14,229 nt of DNA from an uncultured Bacteroidales bacterium (GCA_937906975.1 CALCUN010000112.1:1-14229), one strand, 5' to 3'; shown: positions 1 to 6,825, numbered from the stretch's first letter. Numbers and translations: made by a program. The notes: generated from the letters alone by a model not told the origin.

Positions 1-54
1 TTCAACCTTTAAGACAGCTGTTAAATCACCTGTCATTTCCTTTGTTACATTCAT
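1..54 (-). CDS. tig: Trigger factor, N-terminal fragment (cut by window edge)
   Basis: Only the first 18 codons lie in the window, read leftward from an ATG at 54..52: MNVTKEMTGDLTAVLKVE. This matches the start of Bacteroidota trigger factor as I remember it (MN[VI]..., then a short polar stretch and the beta-strand that opens the ribosome-binding domain). Trigger factor is a ribosome-associated peptidyl-prolyl isomerase and chaperone that binds nascent chains at the exit tunnel through contact with ribosomal protein L23. The rest of the gene, including the PPIase and C-terminal chaperone domains, lies outside. A -7 promoter element at 98..105 is placed to drive it. The call rests on 18 residues plus a sensible promoter and start, so it is probable rather than certain. 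Confidence 0.72.
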   Translation of the reverse strand, partial: MNVTKEMTGDLTAVLKVE

Positions 55-97
55 ATCTTATACCTTATATATATATTATTCTATTAAAATCAACCTG

Positions 98-105
98 CAA
101 AGATA
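98..105 (-). promoter_or_regulatory. -7 promoter element for tig
   Basis: On the minus strand this reads TATCTTTG followed by CA. It fits the Bacteroidota -7 consensus TAnnTTTG and lies 43 nt upstream of the tig ATG. No TTTG/TTG is found at the usual distance of about 19 nt upstream, so only the -7 half is supported. Confidence 0.6.
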
Positions 106-132
106 CAAAATTATCTCAAAACGAGTAATTTT

Positions 133-1158
133 TTAGTCGTTTATCCATTGTTTTAACGCCAGTGTTACCTTTTCATCTAAGTGAACAAATCTTATTTTTA
201 TATTTTGTCTTCTTGCAGCAAACAAGCCATAGCCATTATTTACATTAGTATAAATAGGCTTATCAACAAGTTGAGCACTTTCTTGACGCGAATTACTATA
301 ATACTCATACATATTCAAATCGCAAGACGAAACATACAACTCAAACATATAAGCTCTATTTGTCCATGAACAAGACTGTCCCTTTAATTCCTTTTCCAAG
401 CCATCAAGCAAAAAGTCCAATTCAATATTTAAACTCATTAAAACACCTGGATTAGGATTTTTTGCCAATTGAGTTGCGAAAGGAATATCCACAAAAGTCT
501 CATTACCATCTTTTCTGTAATAAAATCTTATAACAGGCTGATACATCTTTGCCATTATACCTTCATGACGACTTGCCACAGAAGAATTAATATTATACCA
601 CTGACAATTCAAGACTTGTTTCCCAGCTCTATTTTGAAATTGCATATAACTACCAGGAGCAACTATATCATAATCCCCTATCAAACGAGCAGAAGCAGTT
701 GTTTCCTCCATAGTCTTTTTATTTCTCACAATAATCTTATACTCTTGCTTTAAAGCCTCAGTGTGATTCAACTTTCCGCGAGTTACACAATAATAAACAG
801 GAGCACTTTCCGAATAGAAATCTCCATTCTCCTTATTATAAGACTCTGTATAGTTAAACCAAAAAGTATCTCTTATCACATTATCACCTTCCCAAGGGTA
901 ATAAGACACCATAAACACATCAATATCCTCAGGATTATAATAAATAGAATCCTTCACTCTTGAAAAATCCAAATAATTACCACTACCAAGAAAACCCTTT
1001 TGCACTCTTACAAAAGTTGTATCTTCATCTTGGTCCAACAAACCATAAACCACTGTTACAGCCTTCCAATCTTCATTTGGGTCAAACTCTACCTCACAAG
1101 AAGTGAAGCAAAAAAACATTACCGCAATTGCCAATAAATGCTTTATAGAAACTCCCAT
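133..1158 (-). CDS. Bacteroidota SPII lipoprotein of unknown function (341 aa)
   Basis: The N-terminus is a lipoprotein signal peptide: Lys6, a hydrophobic stretch at 8-18, and a lipobox ending in Cys21 (F-T-S-C), followed by acidic residues, so the mature protein should be lipid-anchored in the envelope. The remaining 320 residues have no catalytic motif I recognise. They are rich in aromatic and beta-strand-like segments (VVYGLLDQDEDTTFVRVQKG near 37-56), as in secreted Bacteroidota lipoproteins with an N-terminal Ig-like or carboxypeptidase-regulatory-like fold. Similarity to DUF4249-type lipoproteins is possible, but I cannot assign it. It starts with ATG 30 nt after a TATCTTTG -7 element. 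It is divergent from pyrK and in the same direction as tig, which has its own -7. I see no terminator between it and tig. Confidence 0.8.
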   Translation of the reverse strand: MGVSIKHLLAIAVMFFCFTSCEVEFDPNEDWKAVTVVYGLLDQDEDTTFVRVQKGFLGSGNYLDFSRVKDSIYYNPEDIDVFMVSYYPWEGDNVIRDTFWFNYTESYNKENGDFYSESAPVYYCVTRGKLNHTEALKQEYKIIVRNKKTMEETTASARLIGDYDIVAPGSYMQFQNRAGKQVLNCQWYNINSSVASRHEGIMAKMYQPVIRFYYRKDGNETFVDIPFATQLAKNPNPGVLMSLNIELDFLLDGLEKELKGQSCSWTNRAYMFELYVSSCDLNMYEYYSNSRQESAQLVDKPIYTNVNNGYGLFAARRQNIKIRFVHLDEKVTLALKQWIND

Positions 1159-1187
1159 TTTATCTATTTTTTTAAAAATTTAAGTTG

Positions 1188-1195
1188 CAAAGATA
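1188..1195 (-). promoter_or_regulatory. -7 promoter element for the 341-aa lipoprotein gene
   Basis: The minus strand reads TATCTTTG followed by CA, matching TAnnTTTG, 29 nt upstream of the ATG at 1158. The nearest TTTG (minus strand, 1211..1208) is only 12 nt further upstream, shorter than the usual 17-21 nt, so the -33 half is not convincing. Confidence 0.6.
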
Positions 1196-1226
1196 GTTAT
1201 AAATTCACAAATTAAAGATTTTCTTG

Positions 1227-1234
1227 TATATTTG
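1227..1234 (+). promoter_or_regulatory. -7 promoter element for pyrK-pyrD
   Basis: TATATTTG at 1227-1234 matches TAnnTTTG, 36 nt before the pyrK ATG. It is the only -7 candidate in the window not followed by C (it reads TTTGT). No TTG was found at the proper upstream spacing. Together with the minus-strand element at 1188-1195 it makes a compact divergent promoter region in the 112-nt gap. Confidence 0.5.
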
Positions 1235-1270
1235 TCGTTCAAAATTAACCTTTAATAGTAAAAAACAGGT

Positions 1271-2026
1271 ATGAAACATTGTGATAATTTTATAGTGAGC
1301 GAGAAGAAATTTCTCAATCAAAGCTTTTACAAACTAAAACTAAAAGCCACAAAAACCCTTCCCGAAATAAAAGCAGGACAATTCGTAGAAGTCCAAATAA
1401 ACTCTGATAGCAAAGTATTATTACGCCGTCCAATATCAATCAATGACGTAGATTATCAAACAAATGAACTAAGCCTGATAATCCAAACCGTAGGACAAGG
1501 CACAAAAGAATTAGCAAAAATTTCAGAAGGCGAAGAAGTAAACCTTATCTATCCATTAGGAAACGGTTTTTCTTTAAAAGGAGAAAAACCACTCTTGATA
1601 GGCGGAGGAGTAGGCATAGCACCGCTATTATACTTAGCAAAAAAATTCCAAGAAAAAGGCGTAAAAGCAGACGTACTCTTAGGATTTAGAAGCCAAGAAC
1701 AAATGATAGCATTAGACGAATTTGAAAAATGTGCCAATGTCTATATTTCCACACAAGACGGTAGCAGAGGAGAAAAAGGATTAGTTACAGAACACAGCAT
1801 ATTCGCTCAAACTCACAATGTAATCTATACTTGCGGACCAACTCCTATGATGAAAGCAATATCAGAAAACGCTTTAAAAAACAATATAGAATGTTACGCA
1901 TCATTAGAAAACAAAATGGCATGCGGAATAGGAGCATGCTTATGTTGCGTACAAAACACAACCGAAGGACACAAATGCACCTGCACAGAAGGTCCTGTAT
2001 TTAATGCAAAAGATATAATTTGGTAA
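1271..2026 (+). CDS. pyrK: Dihydroorotate dehydrogenase B, electron-transfer subunit PyrK
   Basis: This is the FAD and [2Fe-2S] subunit that passes electrons from PyrD (class 1B) to NAD+ in the fourth step of de novo pyrimidine synthesis. The order is a ferredoxin-reductase-like FAD domain with the flavin-binding R52-R-P-I-S56, then a nucleotide-binding domain with [10 protein letters not shown] at 111-120 and CGP at 188-190, then an iron-sulfur motif near the C-terminus: Cys218, Cys223, Cys226, and Cys238 just before EGPVF. These four match the family's C-x4-C-x2-C-xn-C ligands. Cys225 and Cys236 are extra cysteines. The length of 251 aa is normal. The start ATG has only a weak purine-rich stretch upstream, as usual in this phylum. 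pyrD starts 11 nt after the stop, so the two subunits are surely co-transcribed. Confidence 0.96.
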   Translation: MKHCDNFIVSEKKFLNQSFYKLKLKATKTLPEIKAGQFVEVQINSDSKVLLRRPISINDVDYQTNELSLIIQTVGQGTKELAKISEGEEVNLIYPLGNGFSLKGEKPLLIGGGVGIAPLLYLAKKFQEKGVKADVLLGFRSQEQMIALDEFEKCANVYISTQDGSRGEKGLVTEHSIFAQTHNVIYTCGPTPMMKAISENALKNNIECYASLENKMACGIGACLCCVQNTTEGHKCTCTEGPVFNAKDIIW

Positions 2027-2037
2027 AAGCAAGAACA

Positions 2038-2943
2038 ATGGAAAAATTAAAAATACAATTAGGCAATTTAGAATTTCAAAATCCCGTAATGACAGCATCG
2101 GGAACTTTTGGATTTGGACTTGAATACGAAGACTTTTTTGACGTACAAAAACTTGGAGCAATCATAGTTAAAGGCACAACAGGCGAAAAAAGAGAAGGCA
2201 ATCCTGCTCCTCGTATGTGTGAAACCCCAATGGGAATGATAAACGCAGTAGGACTACAAAACAAAGGAGTAGATTACTTTTGCGAGCACACATATCACGA
2301 AATCAAACACTACAAAACAAACGTAATAGTAAACGTATCAGGCTCTACAATAGAAGAATACATAAAAGTAGCAGAAAAAGTAAACGCCTTAGAACACATT
2401 CCTGCAATAGAATTAAACATTTCTTGCCCTAACGTAAAAAAAGGAGGAATGGGATTCGGCACAGACCCAAAAATGGCAGCCGAAGTAGTAGATGCAGTTA
2501 GAAAAATCTACAACAAACACTTGATTGTAAAACTCTCTCCTAACGTAACCTCAATAGCAGAGATAGCAAAAGCCGTTGAAGGAGCAGGAGCAGACAGCCT
2601 TTCTATGATAAACACAGTTTTAGGTATGGCAATAGATGCTGAAAAACGCAAACCATTACTTTCAACCATAACAGCAGGTTTATCAGGTCCTGCAATAAAA
2701 CCAATAGGCTTACGATGCGTTTACCAAACCTCCAAAGCAGTAAAAATTCCTATTATTGGCTTGGGCGGAATCACTAACGCAACAGACGCAATAGAATACA
2801 TACTTGCCGGAGCAAGCGCAATACAAATAGGAACACAAAACTTCGTAAACCCACGCATAGGATTAGAAGTAGTAGAAGGCATGAAAGAATACCTTGACCG
2901 CCACAATATTTCTCACATTTGGGATATCAGAGGCGTTATTTAA
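2038..2943 (+). CDS. pyrD: Dihydroorotate dehydrogenase B, catalytic subunit PyrD (class 1B)
   Basis: An FMN-dependent TIM-barrel enzyme oxidising dihydroorotate to orotate as a heterotetramer with PyrK. I place the start at ATG 2038 (301 aa). The in-frame TTG at 2020 overlaps the pyrK stop and would add six non-conserved residues. Visible motifs are the N-terminal [11 protein letters not shown] (15-25), Lys45 in [13 protein letters not shown] (69-77), NISCPNV (127-133) with Cys130 as the expected catalytic base of class 1 enzymes, SGPAIKP (216-222), and the C-terminal FMN-phosphate loops GLGGI (241-245) and IQIGT (262-266). A catalytic cysteine, rather than serine, and the adjacent pyrK both mark the NAD-linked 1B type rather than the quinone-linked class 2. 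A terminator follows 27 nt after the stop. Confidence 0.97.
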   Translation: MEKLKIQLGNLEFQNPVMTASGTFGFGLEYEDFFDVQKLGAIIVKGTTGEKREGNPAPRMCETPMGMINAVGLQNKGVDYFCEHTYHEIKHYKTNVIVNVSGSTIEEYIKVAEKVNALEHIPAIELNISCPNVKKGGMGFGTDPKMAAEVVDAVRKIYNKHLIVKLSPNVTSIAEIAKAVEGAGADSLSMINTVLGMAIDAEKRKPLLSTITAGLSGPAIKPIGLRCVYQTSKAVKIPIIGLGGITNATDAIEYILAGASAIQIGTQNFVNPRIGLEVVEGMKEYLDRHNISHIWDIRGVI

Positions 2944-2969
2944 AGATTAAAGAATTGAAACTAATATAA

Positions 2970-3022
2970 AAACCGCATAAATCAGGCAAATGAAAACCTG
3001 CTTTATTGCGGTTTCTTATTTT
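2970..3022 (+). terminator. Intrinsic terminator after pyrD
   Basis: AAACCGCA (2970-2977) pairs with TGCGGTTT (3007-3014). Inside it, CAGG (2983-2986) pairs with CCTG (2997-3000), and a flanking AAA/TTT segment extends the stem. A T-rich tract (TTTCTTATTTTC) follows. This is an intrinsic-type hairpin closing the pyrK-pyrD operon. Confidence 0.8.
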
Positions 3023-3064
3023 CTTATTGAATTTCACATATTTATCTCTACAATCTAACATTTT

Positions 3065-3163
3065 CCAAACAAATAATTCCTTAAAAAATGACAAAATCCA
3101 AATAAATAATTTGCTAAAATTTGACATTTTCCAAATAAATAATTTGTCTAAAGTTTAAATTTA
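3065..3163. repeat. Three tandem copies of a 33-bp AT-rich unit
   Basis: Starts at 3065, 3098 and 3131 give an exact 33-nt period. Each unit opens with CCAAAYAAATAATT: copy 1 has CCAAACAAATAATT, and copies 2 and 3 share the 16-mer CCAAATAAATAATTTG. The second half of the unit is looser (CTAAAATTT-type), and copy 3 decays into the promoter region of the next gene. It fills most of the 307-nt gap between pyrD and the beta-barrel gene. Apart from the pyrD terminator and the downstream promoter, I see nothing else in this gap. Confidence 0.75.
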
Positions 3164-3194
3164 AATGTAAAAATCACATTTTTCTCTTTATTTT

Positions 3195-3224
3195 TTTGCA
3201 TATATCCGTTTTTTTTTATTTTTG
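3195..3224 (+). promoter_or_regulatory. Promoter of the beta-barrel protein gene
   Basis: TTTG (3195-3198), 18 nt, then TATTTTTG (3217-3224) followed by CA: a near-ideal Bacteroidota -33/-7 pair. Transcription would begin roughly ten bases downstream, leaving a short leader before the ATG at 3251. Confidence 0.8.
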
Positions 3225-3250
3225 CAAAAAGGATCTAAATTAATATAAAT

Positions 3251-3895
3251 ATGAAAAAAGTTATTTCAGTATTATTATGCTTAGTTTTCACGGCGAATCT
3301 TGTTGGTCAAGAAAAGAATAGTGGTTTATTTGTGGGATTAGATTACGGAAAAACAGATTTTCTCTCTAATTCTGGGTTATCTCTCAACGAAAATCAAAAC
3401 CAAATGAAGAATTACAATGCTATAAACACAAAATTCTCTTTTGGATATAACACAAAACTAAATGCGTTTATTAAATTGAACCTTCTTTTAACAGGAGTAG
3501 ATTTTAAACAAGACTTCAATAATGCAATAAAATTAAAAGAGCAAGCATCAATACTATATTCTGAAATAGCAGTTGGTTGGAATTTTAAAGTAAATAGGCT
3601 AACTATTCACCCAACTGCTGGTATTGGGTTAATGAGTGTTTGGAATAATGTAACACTTAACAACAATGAATATGGTTTTAATTCAAATACAATTGGTTCA
3701 AGTTTAGGTTTATCTCTTTCTTATGAAATAAACAAAAATCTTTCCTTTGTTTCTGAATTTTCAAGCATTACTGCGAAACCAAAAGTTGCAGAATTTTCCG
3801 AATCAGATAATTTGTTAATTAAGGAATACTCAACAAGCGAGAGAGATTATATTAAAATGACAAATTTCAATCTTGGATTAAGAATTAATTTCTAA
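3251..3895 (+). CDS. Predicted outer-membrane beta-barrel protein (214 aa)
   Basis: The N-terminus is a Sec signal peptide (MKK, hydrophobic 4-15, probable cleavage after LVG at 17-19 before QEKNSG). The mature part alternates polar and aromatic or hydrophobic residues in strand-length blocks (SGLFVGLDYGKTDF; TKFSFGYNTKLNAFIKLNLL; LSLSYEINKNLSFVSEFSS) and ends in NLGLRINF. A terminal phenylalanine is the usual outer-membrane insertion signal. The size fits the small 8-stranded 'OMP_b-brl' porin-like family common in Bacteroidota. Substrate and role are unknown. It has its own promoter and converges on folK through a shared terminator, so it is a single-gene unit. Confidence 0.8.
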   Translation: MKKVISVLLCLVFTANLVGQEKNSGLFVGLDYGKTDFLSNSGLSLNENQNQMKNYNAINTKFSFGYNTKLNAFIKLNLLLTGVDFKQDFNNAIKLKEQASILYSEIAVGWNFKVNRLTIHPTAGIGLMSVWNNVTLNNNEYGFNSNTIGSSLGLSLSYEINKNLSFVSEFSSITAKPKVAEFSESDNLLIKEYSTSERDYIKMTNFNLGLRINF

Positions 3896-3926
3896 GATTT
3901 TTTAAAATATTTCAAAGAAAAAAATA

Positions 3927-3968
3927 AAAAAATCAATGATTTATTTTCTAAAATCATTGATTTTTTTA
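3927..3968. terminator. Bidirectional terminator between the beta-barrel gene and folK
   Basis: AATCAATGATTT (3931-3942) pairs perfectly with AAATCATTGATT (3951-3962), with an 8-nt loop. A run of A on the left and T on the right extends the stem and supplies a T-tail in both directions. The right arm, loop and part of the left arm encode the last codons of folK (...KINDFRK-stop), so coding sequence and terminator overlap. Confidence 0.85.
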
Positions 3969-4393
3969 TTTAATACAGGATGAATAAAATCTGGCATCAA
4001 TTCTTCTAATGGTATTAGTACGAAATCTCTTTTTTCTATCAAAGGATGTGGAATTTTTAGGTCAATTTCATCTATTATTTCGTTTTCATAAAACAAAATA
4101 TCTATGTCTATTGGACGATTTTCGTATGTTGTGGCATTTAGATTACGTTTTCTACCAAGCAATGCTTCTATTTCGTTGCAAATTACAAGGCTTTCTCTTG
4201 GAGTTTTATCGGTTTCAAAGACTGCAACGGAGTTTAGGAAAAGGTTTTCGCTTTCAAATCCCCATGCTTCTGTCTCTATCATTGTAGATTCTTGCGTTTT
4301 CTTTCCTAATTTTTCTTCTAATAAGGTGTAGGCTTGAAGTATTATTTCTTTTCTCTCGCCTAAATTGCTTCCAAATCCAAGTGTTATTTTCAT
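3941..4393 (-). CDS. folK: 2-amino-4-hydroxy-6-hydroxymethyldihydropteridine pyrophosphokinase (HPPK)
   Basis: It transfers pyrophosphate from ATP to 6-hydroxymethyl-7,8-dihydropterin, the step before dihydropteroate synthase in folate synthesis. The 150-aa length is normal for monofunctional HPPK. It opens with the family's GFGSNLG (6-12), has LNSVA at 53-57 and carries the signature RPIDIDILFY (93-102), in which Asp96 and Asp98 are the expected Mg2+ ligands, followed by IPHP (114-117) and RDFVLIPL (122-129). The gene lies downstream of the iorAB terminator with no recognisable TAnnTTTG in the 74-nt gap, so expression may depend on read-through. Its stop codon lies within the bidirectional terminator. 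No other folate gene is nearby. Confidence 0.95.
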   Translation of the reverse strand: MKITLGFGSNLGERKEIILQAYTLLEEKLGKKTQESTMIETEAWGFESENLFLNSVAVFETDKTPRESLVICNEIEALLGRKRNLNATTYENRPIDIDILFYENEIIDEIDLKIPHPLIEKRDFVLIPLEELMPDFIHPVLNKKINDFRK

Positions 4394-4405
4394 AAAATGG
4401 CTTAT

Positions 4406-4447
4406 TAAAAGAATAAAGCACCTTTTTAGGGGTGCTCTATTCAGTTT
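4406..4447. terminator. Terminator downstream of iorB (also the folK leader)
   Basis: GAATAAAGCACC (4411-4422) and GGTGCTCTATTC (4431-4442) form a 12-bp stem with one possible G-U pair and an 8-nt loop. On the minus strand the stem is followed by TTTTAATAAG, and on the plus strand by AGTTTTTATA. It ends iorAB transcription and lies 18 nt upstream of the folK start, so it could also act as a folK attenuator. Confidence 0.85.
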
Positions 4448-4467
4448 TTATACCTAAAAATCAAAAA

Positions 4468-5049
4468 TTACATTTTGTCTGCTACAGCTCTACCTGCTCT
4501 TAACGCTGCTATGTTTGCATCAACAACTGCATCGCCTTTTTTTCCGAAGATACTGCGTACTGCGTCTTCTAATTTTTCGATGTCTATGCGTAGGTATTTT
4601 GAAGCGGCTCCAAGAACAACCATGTTTGTTCCTTTTGGATTGTTTACTTCTTTTGCTATTGCATCTGCATCAAAAAGAATATGATTTTTTATTTTCTTTA
4701 CTTCTGCAAGTACTCCGTCAAGTTCTGGGTAGTTTGGAATATTAACAAATGGGTTTTGGTTTGTGATAATCCAACCTGTTTCTCTGTTTAAGAATGGTAA
4801 GTAACGTAATGCTTCCATTGGTTCTACTGAAAGGATTATGTCGCATTCTCCTTCTGGAATAAGGTCTGATGCGATTGGCTCATCGCTAAGACGTAAGTGA
4901 GATTGTACATCTCCTCCTCTTTGGCTCATTCCGTGAGTTTCTGCTTGTTTCATATACATTCCCATGCTTAAAGCAGCTTTTGAAATGATTGCAGCAGAAC
5001 TTAATGCTCCCATTCCGCCTACTCCACACAATATTATGTCTATTTTCAT
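4468..5049 (-). CDS. iorB: Indolepyruvate:ferredoxin oxidoreductase, beta subunit
   Basis: This is the small subunit of the enzyme that oxidatively decarboxylates aryl pyruvates (from Trp, Phe, Tyr transamination) to aryl-acetyl-CoA, reducing ferredoxin. The 193 residues form a single pyruvate/ketoisovalerate-oxidoreductase gamma-type domain: the opening GVGGMG (9-14), the family's ETHGMSQRGG (37-46), then SDLIPEGECDIILSVEP (61-77). The C-terminal region KGTNMVVLGA (139-148) is also typical. The start is clear: AGAAAGGAG lies 6 nt before the ATG, the only strong Shine-Dalgarno in the window. iorA ends 18 nt upstream, so the two are one operon from the promoter at 6719-6750. It ends at the hairpin 4411-4442. 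Confidence 0.94.
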   Translation of the reverse strand: MKIDIILCGVGGMGALSSAAIISKAALSMGMYMKQAETHGMSQRGGDVQSHLRLSDEPIASDLIPEGECDIILSVEPMEALRYLPFLNRETGWIITNQNPFVNIPNYPELDGVLAEVKKIKNHILFDADAIAKEVNNPKGTNMVVLGAASKYLRIDIEKLEDAVRSIFGKKGDAVVDANIAALRAGRAVADKM

Positions 5050-5055
5050 ATCAAT

Positions 5056-5064
5056 CTCCTTTCT
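5056..5064 (-). promoter_or_regulatory. Strong ribosome binding site of iorB
   Basis: The minus strand reads AGAAAGGAG with a 6-nt spacer to the iorB ATG. Other genes here have only loose A/G-rich upstream sequence, as is usual in Bacteroidota, so this site is unusual for the window. Confidence 0.7.
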
Positions 5065-5067
5065 ATA

Positions 5068-6675
5068 TTATTTAGCTTTTTTAGCCATTTTACGTTTTTT
5101 ATTCGCCCAAACTATACATTCTCTTCTTGGAATGATTACTGAAACGCCTTGGTATTCCAATTCTTCTTGTATAACTTTGATGTTTTCTTCTAATTTGCTT
5201 GGAAGTGGGTTTATTACTCTTATGTGAGCAGGGTCAACTCCTATTCCTTGACAAATACTTTCGATTCTACCTGTTGCAGATGACTTTTGAGAACCTGTCA
5301 TACCTGTAATGCCGTTGTCAAGTATCATTACTGTAACAGGAACGTTATCTACAACGCAGTCAAGTAAGCCTGTCATTCCTGAGTGTGTGAATGTACTATC
5401 TCCAATTACAGCTACAGTTGGACGAAGATCTGCTTCTGCTGCTCCTTTTGCCATTGTGATAGATGCTCCCATATCAACAGTTGTGTAAATTGACTTCAAT
5501 GGAGGTAATGCTCCCAATGTGTAACATCCTATGTCTGCAAATACTTTGTATTCTCCGTAAGACTTCATTGCTTCGTTTAAAGCAGTGTAAGAATCTATGT
5601 GTGGACATCCATCACATAACTTTGGAGGTCTTGGAGCTACTAAATCAGGAATTGCAAATCCTTCTTTTACGTTCAAACCTAATGCTTTTCCAACTAAATT
5701 AGGGTTTAATTCTCCTGTTCTTGGTAGAGAACCGTCTAAACGTCCTTTAATTTGTTTTCCTTTGTTTAGTACGCCTTTGATTAGTCTTTCATATAATGGT
5801 TGTCCTTCTTCTAATACTAATACAGAATCACATTCGTCATATAATTTGTTTAGTAAGTTTTCTGGCATTGGGTATTGACTGATTTTCAATACTGGATAAG
5901 GGCATTCTGTTTCACGGAAGTTTTCCATTAAGTAGTTGTATGCGATTCCGCATGCTACTATACCTACTGATTTATCTTTACCTTCAAAGTATTTGTTGAA
6001 GCCGTCTGTTTCAGCAGCTGCCATCAAACCTTCTTGTTTTGCTAAAAGTTCTCTGTATTGTACTCTTGCGTTTGCAGGAAGTAAGATGAATTGGTTTTTC
6101 TTTTCTGGTAAAGTTATTTTGTTTTGTGCTTTTACTTCTTGTTTTCTAACAACGCCTGCACGAGAGTGAGCCATACGTGTTGTGATTCTCATCATTACTG
6201 GTACGTGGAAACGTTCTGATAATTCAAATCCGTAGTGTACCATATCGTATGCTTCTTGTTGGTTGCTTGGTTCTAAGACTGGTATCAAAGCAAAGTCGCC
6301 ATAGAAACGTGAGTCTTGTTCATCTTGTGATGAGTGCATGCTTGGGTCGTCTGCTGCTATGTAAATCAAACCTCCATTAGCTCCTGTGATTGCTGAGTTC
6401 ATAAATGGGTCTGCTGCAACGTTGATTCCAACGTGTTTACAACAGAACATCGCTCTTTTTCCTGCATAACTCATACCCAAAGCTGCTTCCATAGCTGTTT
6501 TTTCGTTAGCAGCCCAATTGCTTCTTATGCCTAATTCTTTTGCTTGCTTAGAGTCTTGTATATACTCTGTTATTTCAGTGGAAGGAGTGCCAGGATAAGC
6601 AAATACGCCTGATAATCCAGCGTCTATTGCTCCTTGTGCGATTGCCTCATCTCCCAACAAAAGTAATTTATTCAT
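5068..6675 (-). CDS. iorA: Indolepyruvate:ferredoxin oxidoreductase, alpha subunit (short form)
   Basis: The TPP-containing catalytic subunit of the aryl-2-oxoacid oxidoreductase; with IorB it makes aryl-acetyl-CoA, CO2 and reduced ferredoxin. Domains in order: an N-terminal pyruvate-ferredoxin-oxidoreductase domain (YPGTPSTEI 27-35, ANEKTAMEAALGMSYAG 56-72, KHVGINVAADPF 80-91), a transketolase-C-like middle domain, and a C-terminal TPP domain (LCDGCPH 353-359, DIGCYTLG 381-388, GDSTFTHSG 425-433, DNGITGMTG 453-461). Well-studied archaeal IorA proteins are longer and end in a ferredoxin-like domain with two CxxCxxC clusters. This one stops at 535 aa in a basic tail (CIVWANKKRKMAKKAK) with no such cysteines. 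It starts at ATG 6675 behind a canonical promoter. The family call is firm; the electron path is unclear. Confidence 0.95.
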   Translation of the reverse strand: MNKLLLLGDEAIAQGAIDAGLSGVFAYPGTPSTEITEYIQDSKQAKELGIRSNWAANEKTAMEAALGMSYAGKRAMFCCKHVGINVAADPFMNSAITGANGGLIYIAADDPSMHSSQDEQDSRFYGDFALIPVLEPSNQQEAYDMVHYGFELSERFHVPVMMRITTRMAHSRAGVVRKQEVKAQNKITLPEKKNQFILLPANARVQYRELLAKQEGLMAAAETDGFNKYFEGKDKSVGIVACGIAYNYLMENFRETECPYPVLKISQYPMPENLLNKLYDECDSVLVLEEGQPLYERLIKGVLNKGKQIKGRLDGSLPRTGELNPNLVGKALGLNVKEGFAIPDLVAPRPPKLCDGCPHIDSYTALNEAMKSYGEYKVFADIGCYTLGALPPLKSIYTTVDMGASITMAKGAAEADLRPTVAVIGDSTFTHSGMTGLLDCVVDNVPVTVMILDNGITGMTGSQKSSATGRIESICQGIGVDPAHIRVINPLPSKLEENIKVIQEELEYQGVSVIIPRRECIVWANKKRKMAKKAK

Positions 6676-6718
6676 CGCTATATTTTTTTAAATTATTATT
6701 ACATTATATAAGAAAACG

Positions 6719-6750
6719 CAAAACTAATATTTTTTTCTAACCTAAGCAAA
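6719..6750 (-). promoter_or_regulatory. Promoter of iorA-iorB
   Basis: The minus strand reads TTTG (6750..6747), 20 nt, then TAGTTTTG (6726..6719) followed by CG. Both elements and the spacing match the Bacteroidota consensus. The leader to the iorA ATG at 6675 is roughly 35-40 nt. The -33 half lies beside the foot of the inverted repeat at 6756-6825. Confidence 0.82.
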
Positions 6751-6755
6751 TTTTT

Positions 6756-6825
6756 TCTAAGAAATAATTCTATAAAGCAAAGAAAAAATTTAAGATTTCT
6801 TTGCTTTAAAAAAATATTTCTTAGA
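6756..6825. repeat. Nested inverted repeat between mreD and iorA, possible terminator
   Basis: The outer arms TCTAAGAAATA (6756-6766) and TATTTCTTAGA (6815-6825) are exact complements, as are the inner arms TAAAGCAAAGAAA (6773-6785) and TTTCTTTGCTTTA (6796-6808). They are separated by 6-nt unpaired segments and close a 10-nt loop. Together they make a hairpin of about 70 nt with 24 perfect pairs. It is the only candidate terminator for mreC-mreD, although the minus strand has no clean T-tract after it. The remainder of this 169-nt gap holds the iorA promoter and nothing else I can recognise. Confidence 0.8.

Noticed and set aside
181..963. Plus-strand open frames across the 341-aa lipoprotein gene
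   Set aside because: They are antisense to a convincing lipoprotein with signal peptide and promoter, and have unlikely composition for proteins.
2020..2037. TTG start for pyrD overlapping the pyrK stop
   Set aside because: ATG at 2038 gives the conserved N-terminus. The extra six residues have no counterpart in the family.
2936..3127. Minus-strand 63-codon frame downstream of pyrD
   Set aside because: It runs through the pyrD terminator and the 33-bp repeats and has no promoter or start context. It is open by chance in AT-rich DNA.
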